Part shown: positions 57,955-64,000 of the stretch, one piece after another | Numbering within the stretch: the stretch's first letter is position 1 | Layout of the letters: the number at the start of each line of letters is the position of its first letter | DNA from: an uncultured Holophagaceae bacterium | Lineage (GTDB): Bacteria > Acidobacteriota > Holophagae > Holophagales > Holophagaceae | Assembly (NCBI GenBank): GCA_903913215.1 | Contig: CAIWKE010000020.1 | Coordinates: forward strand, 1 to 64,000 | DNA: 64,000 bases | Reading direction: 5' to 3' | Notes under the pieces: model-generated | The model's database searches: none | The model's input: only the letters and a program-made list of their open reading frames with translations | What the model was told of the DNA's origin: nothing | Program-made: the position numbers and the translations under genes

Positions 57955-58782
57955 ATGCTGAAGCTTGCTGTCATTGGCGCCCAGACCCTCCTGGGACGTG
58001 AACTCGTCGCTGCGCTGGAGGCCCGGGAGGCCTCCATCGTGCCGCTGTCCATCGGGGCCCTCACGGTGGCTGAGGAGGAGGGAGACCTGGTGGTCTTCGC
58101 GCCCAGCCGCCTTCTGCTGGAGGGCCTGGACGGCTTGATCCTCGCGGATACCCCCGACATGGATCTGCTGGAGGGCTTCCCGGGCTGGATCCTGGACCTG
58201 CGCCCCGAGCCGGAGATGCGCATCGAGGCCATGCCCCTGGCGGGTTCCTGGCCCAAGGGTGTGAAGTCCCTGCGCGGCCGTCCGGCCCTGGAACTGGTGC
58301 TCGCCCTCCTGCCCTCGCTGCTGGAAAATCTGGGCGAGGTGGGCGGCACCCATCTGCGCTCCGTGGCCTGGATGGGCGATCGGGGTTTGGACGGCCTCGT
58401 GGAACAGACCCTGGCTGTTCTCAATGGCGAGGATCCGGACCTGACCAAGATGGGCTACCGGCAGGCCTTCGAGGTGGTGCCCGTCACTCCCGTGGCCGGC
58501 AAAGGCCGACTTATGGAAGTGCGGGTTCCCTCCTTCCACGGAGACCTGCTCATCCTCCAGATCCGGGCCGCCGAGGGGAAGACCCTGGTTAAGAAGGAGG
58601 CCCTCCCCGGTGTGAAATGGGTGGACAGTGTGCCCAGCTCTCGGGACGTGGCCATCAGCGCCGACCTGCTGGCCCACCTGGATCTCACGGCGGATGCCAA
58701 GGCTGCGGTGCTGACCCTCGGCTTCGACCCTGTGCTCTGGGGCGTGCTCCGTCCCACCATGCGTGTGCTGGACCTGATGTAA
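57955..58782 (+). CDS. Aspartate-semialdehyde-dehydrogenase-like protein lacking cysteine (probable pseudoenzyme)
   Basis: The 275-residue protein starts with a Rossmann-type MLKLAVIGAQTLLGRELVAAL near 1-21 and has a later FEVVPVTP-type dimerisation segment near 176, like ASADH/Usg proteins. It contains no cysteine at all, so the catalytic Cys of ASADH is absent and it cannot work by the usual thioester route. The length is also short (true ASADH is about 330-370). It is followed by a polyferredoxin gene two bases later, with which it is probably co-translated. Function unknown. Confidence 0.72.
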   Translation: MLKLAVIGAQTLLGRELVAALEAREASIVPLSIGALTVAEEEGDLVVFAPSRLLLEGLDGLILADTPDMDLLEGFPGWILDLRPEPEMRIEAMPLAGSWPKGVKSLRGRPALELVLALLPSLLENLGEVGGTHLRSVAWMGDRGLDGLVEQTLAVLNGEDPDLTKMGYRQAFEVVPVTPVAGKGRLMEVRVPSFHGDLLILQIRAAEGKTLVKKEALPGVKWVDSVPSSRDVAISADLLAHLDLTADAKAAVLTLGFDPVLWGVLRPTMRVLDLM

Positions 58783-58784
58783 CC

Positions 58785-59432
58785 ATGGCCCGGAAGCTCG
58801 ACGAACCCCAGGAACGCGGCGATTTCTTCAAGTCCCTGGGGACCCTCTTTGCCGGCTTCGTGGCCAAGGGCGTCGAGGATGCGGTCGTGAACCTGGGCCC
58901 CAAACTGCTGCGCCCTCCTGGCGCCCTGGATGAGCTGGAATTCCTCACCAAGTGCACCCGGTGCGACCTGTGCATGCGGGCCTGTCCCGAGAATTCCATC
59001 AACGTGGCCGGGGCCAGTGGCGGTCTGGCCCTGAAGACCCCCTTCATTGATCCCCGCTCCGTGCCCTGCTTCCTCTGCACCTCCCTGCCCTGCATCTCGG
59101 CCTGCGAGGATGGTGCCTTGGTCTGGCCCACCCGCAAGCGCAAGGACGGCACCACCGTGGAGGGCCCCCGGGCTGTCCGCATGGGAACTGCTGTGGTGAA
59201 GCCCAGCCGCTGCATCACCTGGGATCATGGCGACCGGGAGGCCAGCGCCTGCCGCCTCTGTGTGGACCGCTGCCCCTATCCCGAGGAGGCCATCCGCATC
59301 GCCCCGCCCGAGGAAGGGGAGCGCATCGGCCACCCTGAAGTCATCGCGGACATCTGCACGGGCTGCGGCCTCTGTGTCTTCTCTTGCCCGGCCGAGCCCA
59401 CGGCCATCATCGTGGCACCGCGCCGCGATTGA
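58785..59432 (+). CDS. Polyferredoxin-like 4Fe-4S protein (NapG/MauM-like)
   Basis: The 215-residue protein has several Cys-rich segments: CTRCDLCMRACP near 57-68, CFLCTSLPCISAC near 90-102, CRLCVDRCP near 154-162 and CTGCGLCVFSCP near 193-204, enough for about four clusters. It has no signal peptide and no membrane segment, so it is probably cytoplasmic or membrane-peripheral. NapG/MauM proteins pass electrons in periplasmic nitrate reduction; no nap gene is nearby. It starts two bases after the stop of the ASADH-like gene, with a weak ribosome site. Confidence 0.82.
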   Translation: MARKLDEPQERGDFFKSLGTLFAGFVAKGVEDAVVNLGPKLLRPPGALDELEFLTKCTRCDLCMRACPENSINVAGASGGLALKTPFIDPRSVPCFLCTSLPCISACEDGALVWPTRKRKDGTTVEGPRAVRMGTAVVKPSRCITWDHGDREASACRLCVDRCPYPEEAIRIAPPEEGERIGHPEVIADICTGCGLCVFSCPAEPTAIIVAPRRD

Positions 59433-59473
59433 CCCCGTCGCGGGGGGGGTCGCTCGCGGGCTAGTGACACTTC

Positions 59474-60400
59474 CTAGGCGATGCTGACGCCTTGCATCTC
59501 GGCCACTTCGTGGGCGTTGAAGCTGGAGCGCACCAAGGGGCCGGCGTACACGGTCTGGAAGCCGAAGGCCTTGGCCTTTGCACCCAGGGCGGCAAAGGCG
59601 TCGGGATGCACATATTCCTTCACGGGGAGTTGGTGCCGCGTGGGGCGCAGGTACTGGCCAAGGGTGAGGATATCCACGCCGACACCCGCGAGGGCCTCGA
59701 AGGTGGTGAGCAGCTCGGCCTCGGTTTCGCCGAGGCCGAGCATCAGCCCGCTCTTCGTGCGAAAGGACGGCCCATACAGGGCTGTTCCCAATTCCTTCGC
59801 GTGCGCCAGCACGCGGAGGCTGCGATCAAACTTCCCCGCGGGCCGAACCTCAGGGTAGAGGCTGGGCACGGTTTCAGTGTTGTGGTTGAACACGGCGGGA
59901 CCCGCTGCCACCACCCGGGCCACGGCGTCAAGGTCGCCCAGGAAGTCTGGCACCAGCACTTCCACCCCCACGCCAGGGTTGCGGCGGCGGATGGCCAGGA
60001 CGGTCTCCGCGAAGTGGGCCGCGCCCCCATCAGGCAAGTCATCGCGGTTCACACTGGTGAGGACGGCGAAGCGCAGCCCCAGGCTGGCCACGCGCTCGGC
60101 GGTGTCATGCGGCTCCTGGGGGCTCAGTGGCCGGGGCTTGCCGCTCTGGATGCTGCAGAAGCCACAGGCCCGGGTGCAGACCTCCCCCATGAGGAGGAAG
60201 GTGGCGGTGCCCTGGGTGAAGCAGTGGGACCGGTTGGGGCAGCGCGCCTCTTCGCAAACCGTGTGCAGGTCGGAGGTCCGGAGGTCCTTCTTCATGGTGT
60301 GGAGGTCGCCCAGCTTCACCCGCTCCTTGGTAATCCACTCGGGAAGGCGGGGGTGCCCCTCCAGGACTTCACGACCGACACGCTTTGAGTAACGGGGCAT
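59474..60400 (-). CDS. lipA: Lipoyl synthase
   Basis: LipA inserts two sulfurs into octanoyl groups by radical SAM chemistry. The 308-residue protein has the auxiliary-cluster Cys set CEEARCPNRSHC near 49-60, the radical-SAM CTRACGFC near 75-82 and the family SVNRDDLPDGGA near 116-127. I choose the ATG at 60400 with CAGGAG upstream; the GTG at 60415 is within that signal. lipB is not in the window. It diverges from the next gene with a 68-base gap. Confidence 0.95.
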   Translation of the reverse strand: MPRYSKRVGREVLEGHPRLPEWITKERVKLGDLHTMKKDLRTSDLHTVCEEARCPNRSHCFTQGTATFLLMGEVCTRACGFCSIQSGKPRPLSPQEPHDTAERVASLGLRFAVLTSVNRDDLPDGGAAHFAETVLAIRRRNPGVGVEVLVPDFLGDLDAVARVVAAGPAVFNHNTETVPSLYPEVRPAGKFDRSLRVLAHAKELGTALYGPSFRTKSGLMLGLGETEAELLTTFEALAGVGVDILTLGQYLRPTRHQLPVKEYVHPDAFAALGAKAKAFGFQTVYAGPLVRSSFNAHEVAEMQGVSIA

Positions 60401-60468
60401 CCAGGCTCCTGACACTCCAGTCTCGCCCGGTGGATGCTCCAGGAACAGGCCTCGATTAAGATGCAGGG

Positions 60469-61389
60469 ATGCCCAAAGCCCTCGACCGCTTGCTGCGCCG
60501 GGAACAGTTTGCCTTCCTGGTCCGGAACCATGCCGGCTGGGACGAGCACCTGAGCCGCGTCCGAGCCTTCCTTGGCGAGGGCCTCCGGGGAGCGGACCCA
60601 GCCCGGCCGGTGCTTATCCTGGGGGCGGGCTCTGGTCTGGAGGTGCCCTGGGAGCTAGCGCCCCCCCGGACCACTGGCTGGGATGCGGATCCCTGGAGTC
60701 GGGTCTGGACGGCCCTGCGGCACCACCAGTGGCGGCCCTGGGTCTTCGAGGACCTCACGGGCGGCCTGGCGGACCTGGAGGCGGCCACCCGGCGCGCTGT
60801 GGCCGAGCCCTGGTCGGGTCGGCGCCGGGACTATCGCGCCGCCGCGGGCCGTCTGGCTGGGCTCCTCCCCTCCTTGCACCCAGAGCCCAGTGCTCTGAGG
60901 GCATGGATCGCCGAGCAGCAGCCCGGCACCATCCTGGTGGCGAACGTCATGGGCCAATTTGGTGTGGTGGCGGAACGACTGGTTGAGGCTCTGTTTGGCG
61001 GGCCGCCCTGGGTTCTGGATCCCGAGCAGCGCGACCCTCTGGCCGAGGCGCTGGAGGCCTGGACCCGCCGGACCCTTACTGTATTCCTGGAGACCCTGCG
61101 GGAGAGCGGCGCGGACCTGTGGCTGGTGCACGACCGCGCCGTGGTGTTCAGCGGGGGGCGATTGACCCTGGGCCCCTGGGAGGAAGCCTGGGCGCGGCAG
61201 TTGCAGGCAGAGTCGGAATTGGAGGTCAGCGATCCCTTGGCAGGACTGGAGGTAGCGGATTTGTTCCGGGGCGGGGGCAAGCTCAGCCATCAGGCGCGCT
61301 GGCTCTGGCCCGTGGGCCCCCAGCAGCGGCACTTGGTGGAGACCCTGGCCTTCCACCCCGATGTCGTGAGAAGAACAAGGTCTGTCTGA
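60469..61389 (+). CDS. Unrecognised protein with a Rossmann-type (SAM-like) nucleotide motif
   Basis: The 306-residue protein has VLILGAGSGLEVPWEL near 48-63, which resembles motif I of class I SAM-dependent methyltransferases, and a possible acidic ribose-binding Asp in TTGWDADPW near 68-76. The middle part is Trp- and Arg-rich, without a diagnostic motif. No signal peptide or membrane segment is seen. It lies between lipA (divergent) and the potassium transporter. A methyltransferase of unknown target is the best guess. Confidence 0.6.
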   Translation: MPKALDRLLRREQFAFLVRNHAGWDEHLSRVRAFLGEGLRGADPARPVLILGAGSGLEVPWELAPPRTTGWDADPWSRVWTALRHHQWRPWVFEDLTGGLADLEAATRRAVAEPWSGRRRDYRAAAGRLAGLLPSLHPEPSALRAWIAEQQPGTILVANVMGQFGVVAERLVEALFGGPPWVLDPEQRDPLAEALEAWTRRTLTVFLETLRESGADLWLVHDRAVVFSGGRLTLGPWEEAWARQLQAESELEVSDPLAGLEVADLFRGGGKLSHQARWLWPVGPQQRHLVETLAFHPDVVRRTRSV

Positions 61390-61508
61390 GCACAACCTTT
61401 CCCCCACGGCCCCTGGGCGTGCCCATAATAGAAACCTTTGAGGTAGACAAGGGATGATGGCGGACGGCGAAGCGTTGGTTGGATTGATCTCGGGGGAAAG
61501 CAGACATC

Positions 61509-63398
61509 ATGGGTAGCTTTCGCAGACTGGTTCTGGGGCGTCGCCTCGCCAGCGAAGAGATCTCCGAGGCACGCATCAACAACCCCATCGCCCTGGCGGT
61601 GTTCAGCTCGGATGCGCTCTCCTCTGTGGCCTACGGCACCGGCGAGATCATGGCCGTGCTGGGCCCCTACATGGTCATGGCCTCCTTCGGCCCGGCCGTC
61701 CTGTCCTGGTCCTGGCCTGTGGCCATCGGCATCGTGCTCCTGCTGAGCATCCTCACGATCAGCTACCGGCAGACCATCTTCGCCTACCCCAGTGGGGGCG
61801 GCGCCTACATCGTGGCCAAGGAGAACCTGGGTGAAGTCCCGGCCCAGGTGGCCGGGGCCTCGCTGCTGGTGGACTACGTTCTCACGGTGGCCGTGAGCGT
61901 GTCCGCAGGCGTCACTGCCATCACCAGCGCCTTCCCCGCTGCGGACCCCTACCGCGTGCTCATCGCCCTGTTCGTGGTGGCCTTCATCGGTACCGTGAAC
62001 CTGCGGGGCGTCAAGGAGAGCGGTGCGGTCTTCGCCGTGCCCACCTATGGCTTCGTGGTCTCAATGTTCTTCATCATCATCCTGGGCTTCTACCGTTACT
62101 TCACCGGCGGTGTGGAGGTGGGTGCCCACCACACCGTGGTGCCGCCTCCCCTGCCGGGTTGGCTGGCAATCTGGGTCTTCATGAAGGCCTATGCCGCAGG
62201 CTGTACCGCGCTCACCGGTGTGGAGGCCATCTCCAACGGTGTCTCCGCCTTTCGGGAACCCACGGCCCACAATGCCAGCAAGACCATGATCTACATGGTG
62301 CTGATGCTGGGCGCCATGTTCCTGGGCATCACCTGGCTGGCCAACCACTTCGGCATCGTGTATCTGGGCGAGGGCGAGTCCCTGCTGTCCATGTTGGAGC
62401 ACCGCATCCTGGGCACGGGCGGCGGCCTGCCCCACGCCACCTACCTGCTCATGCAGGCCTTCACCATGCTGATCCTTTGCCTGGCGGCCAACACCGCCTA
62501 CGCGGACTTCCCCCGCCTGGCCGCCATGATGGCTCGGGACGGCTTCCTGCCCCGGCAGTTCTCCAGCCAGGGGGACCGCCTGGTCTTTTCCAACGGCATC
62601 TTCATCCTGTCCCTGCTATCGGGCCTGTTGCTCTGGCTCTTCAACGCCCGTGAGCACCACCTGATGCCGCTCTACGCCGTGGGCGTGTTCCTGGGCTTCA
62701 GCCTCTCTCAGACCGGCATGGTGCGGCACTGGTTCAAGCTGCGGGGTGCCCGCTGGGCCACCAAGGCCATCATCAACGGCGCTGGCGCCATCACCACCAC
62801 GGTGGTCATGACCGTCATCATCGTCACCAAGTTCTCTCATGGGGCCTGGGTGGTGGTCCTGGTCCTGCCCCTCATGGTCATGACCTTCTTCAACATCCAC
62901 CGCCACTACATCCGGGTGAAGTCGATCCTGGCGGGGAGCCGGGCGGACTTCATCAGCCCCAGGAAGAACCGCGTGGTGGTGCTGGTCTCGGGCATCCACT
63001 CTGGTGTCGTGCAGTCCCTGAACTACGCCAAGCTCATCGCCGAGCGGGGCGAGGTGGAGGCCATCACCGTGGACTTCCCCAACGAGCACGGCCAGGACAG
63101 CGCCGCCCTGGAGAAACTGCGGGCGGACTGGCCCCGCTACTGCGAGGGCATTCCCCTGCGCGCCATCCGCAGTCCCTACCGGAAGATCGTGGAACCCATC
63201 GTGGAAGAGTTGGATCGCATGCGGCGGGTGGAGCCGGAGTACACCATCACAGTCATCCTGCCAGAGTTCGTCACGGGCCACTGGTGGGCCAACATCCTGC
63301 ACAACCAGACCGCCTGGCGCATCAAGACCACCCTGCTCATGAAGCCCAAGACGGTGGTGATCTCCATCCCCTACCACCTGGAACCCATCATCGAGTGA
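61509..63398 (+). CDS. kimA: KimA-like potassium transporter (APC superfamily)
   Basis: The 629-residue protein has about twelve membrane segments and strong resemblance to Bacillus subtilis KimA (YdaO): SSDALSSVAYGTGEI near 33-47, YPSGGGAYIVAKENLGE near 96-112, SLLVDYVLTVAVSVSAGVTAITSAFP near 119-144 and TGVEAISNGVSAF near 237-249. KimA is a high-affinity K+ uptake system bound and inhibited by c-di-AMP. The C-terminal cytoplasmic domain (about 470-629) has the KimA-type fold. Upstream GGGGGAAAG serves as ribosome site. I see no ydaO riboswitch consensus in the 119-base leader. Confidence 0.9.
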   Translation: MGSFRRLVLGRRLASEEISEARINNPIALAVFSSDALSSVAYGTGEIMAVLGPYMVMASFGPAVLSWSWPVAIGIVLLLSILTISYRQTIFAYPSGGGAYIVAKENLGEVPAQVAGASLLVDYVLTVAVSVSAGVTAITSAFPAADPYRVLIALFVVAFIGTVNLRGVKESGAVFAVPTYGFVVSMFFIIILGFYRYFTGGVEVGAHHTVVPPPLPGWLAIWVFMKAYAAGCTALTGVEAISNGVSAFREPTAHNASKTMIYMVLMLGAMFLGITWLANHFGIVYLGEGESLLSMLEHRILGTGGGLPHATYLLMQAFTMLILCLAANTAYADFPRLAAMMARDGFLPRQFSSQGDRLVFSNGIFILSLLSGLLLWLFNAREHHLMPLYAVGVFLGFSLSQTGMVRHWFKLRGARWATKAIINGAGAITTTVVMTVIIVTKFSHGAWVVVLVLPLMVMTFFNIHRHYIRVKSILAGSRADFISPRKNRVVVLVSGIHSGVVQSLNYAKLIAERGEVEAITVDFPNEHGQDSAALEKLRADWPRYCEGIPLRAIRSPYRKIVEPIVEELDRMRRVEPEYTITVILPEFVTGHWWANILHNQTAWRIKTTLLMKPKTVVISIPYHLEPIIE

Positions 63399-63408
63399 AG
63401 GGTTCCAG

Positions 63409-64000
63409 CTAGCGGAGCCTCGTCACGGGCCGCGACAGGAGCTCCTGGCCGCTCAGCAGTTCCGCCAGGGTCTGGTGGCGGGGGCTGAGCACCATGCAGA
63501 GAAAGCTCAAGGGGAAGCAGGCCACGGACAGCAGGTGGACCAGAGAAAAAGTGATGCGCCGCTCCGGGGAATTCTCCGGCAGGGTGACGCCGAAGAGACC
63601 CATGGCCGGGGACTGGCCCGTGAGCACCAGGGGCGCCATGAAGAGCACCCAGGAGACGCCCAGAAGGTAGGGCAGGAGAAAGGGCCAGGCGCCCGTGACC
63701 AGACGACTGGGGGAGACGCCCATCACCAGGGAGGGCAGCAGCACCGCGAGGCCCTGAACACCCAGAAGGATCAGCGCTTCCGTGGCCTCCACTCGCACCA
63801 GGGGCCAGAAGCTGGCGGCGGGCTCCTGACTGTCCAGGGTGGGGCGGGCGGCGGGAGGGGGCTGGGTCAGGGGCTCGGTGGCATCGGTGTAGCTCAGTTC
63901 TTCTGCGCTGACCTCCACGGCCACCGGGGCCACACGCCCCAGGGCTGGGGCGCGCAGGCCCCGGGTGGGCTGCAGGTAGGCGGCCTGATCCAGGGCCGAG
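63409..64000 (-). CDS. RDD-family-type membrane protein, truncated at the window edge
   Basis: The frame is open from 63409 to the window end with no upstream stop or obvious start; a GTG at 63933 gives 174 residues but may not be the real start. Three or four membrane segments, a TGQSPAMGLFGV pattern and the C-terminal LSPRHQTLAELLSGQELL fit the RDD family (TxGqtlGk and lhDllagT). The N-terminal third is proline-rich and not membrane-like. RDD proteins include Na+/H+ antiporter-like and unknown members. The stop is 8 bases from the convergent kimA stop. Confidence 0.65.
   Translation of the reverse strand, partial: SALDQAAYLQPTRGLRAPALGRVAPVAVEVSAEELSYTDATEPLTQPPPAARPTLDSQEPAASFWPLVRVEATEALILLGVQGLAVLLPSLVMGVSPSRLVTGAWPFLLPYLLGVSWVLFMAPLVLTGQSPAMGLFGVTLPENSPERRITFSLVHLLSVACFPLSFLCMVLSPRHQTLAELLSGQELLSRPVTRLR

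Noticed and set aside
61390-61508. Possible riboswitch in the kimA leader
   Set aside because: I could not find the conserved ydaO-type segments; the leader is short and GC-rich.

Overview
The window is about 64 kb of GC-rich bacterial chromosome that includes the replication origin region. Gene content is Gram-negative: a maltoporin, lipoproteins, a CsgG-like secretin-pathway protein and a cytochrome bd-like/cytochrome c membrane pair. Together with the protein character this fits an Acidobacteriota member of the Holophagae (Geothrix/Holophaga-like). That assignment is inference; no rRNA gene is present to settle it.

Region 1 (0.2-8.4 kb) is central sugar metabolism. A HexR/RpiR-type regulator, 6-phosphogluconolactonase and glucose-6-phosphate dehydrogenase run leftward. 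Divergently, phosphogluconate dehydratase, KDPG aldolase and GAPDH run rightward, so the complete Entner-Doudoroff route sits here. The zwf-edd spacer carries two HexR-like palindromes and one LacI-type operator. A secreted AGE/six-hairpin-type protein follows.

Region 2 (8.4-27.1 kb) is a maltodextrin/starch locus. Eleven genes on the minus strand encode an alpha-glucosidase, LamB-like porin, lipoprotein amylase, MalK, MalE, MalF, MalG, a stand-alone CBM41 protein, a MalS-like amylase, alpha-glucan phosphorylase and a lipoprotein pullulanase. Glucokinase and a LacI-family regulator diverge from it. The 452-bp divergent spacer has two identical perfect 14-bp LacI/cre-type operators exactly 100 bp apart. 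Polymer is degraded outside, imported by LamB and MalEFGK, cleaved to glucose and glucose-1-phosphate, and the glucose, once phosphorylated, can enter region 1.

Region 3 (27-42 kb) is mixed housekeeping: rsmB, a CsgG-like lipoprotein-pathway gene, an OsmC protein, nrdR, lon, a cytochrome bd-like/cyt c pair, ftsY, ribD, a ThiS-like sulfur carrier overlapping a Cys/Met PLP enzyme, gatB and small hypotheticals.

Region 4 (42-54.5 kb) is the origin. Leftward mnmE-jag-yidC-rnpA-rpmH and rightward dnaA-dnaN-gyrB-gyrA flank it. Three DnaA-box-like motifs lie between dnaA and dnaN. Four parS-like 16-mers lie at 33.6, 43.0, 51.8 and 54.6 kb, but parA and parB are not in the window.

Region 5 (54.5-64 kb) holds a GGCT-like gene, glyA, purB, a cysteine-free aspartate-semialdehyde-dehydrogenase-like protein next to a polyferredoxin, lipA, an unrecognised Rossmann-type protein, a KimA-like potassium transporter and an RDD-type membrane protein cut by the window edge. 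Long perfect hairpins occupy several intergenic gaps. I see no prophage, insertion sequence, CRISPR array, tRNA or rRNA. I see no clearly new multi-gene system; the most distinctive points are the parS/hairpin arrangement near the origin, the two-tier operator layout of the sugar loci, the sulfur-carrier/PLP-enzyme pair and the pseudoenzyme/ferredoxin pair.
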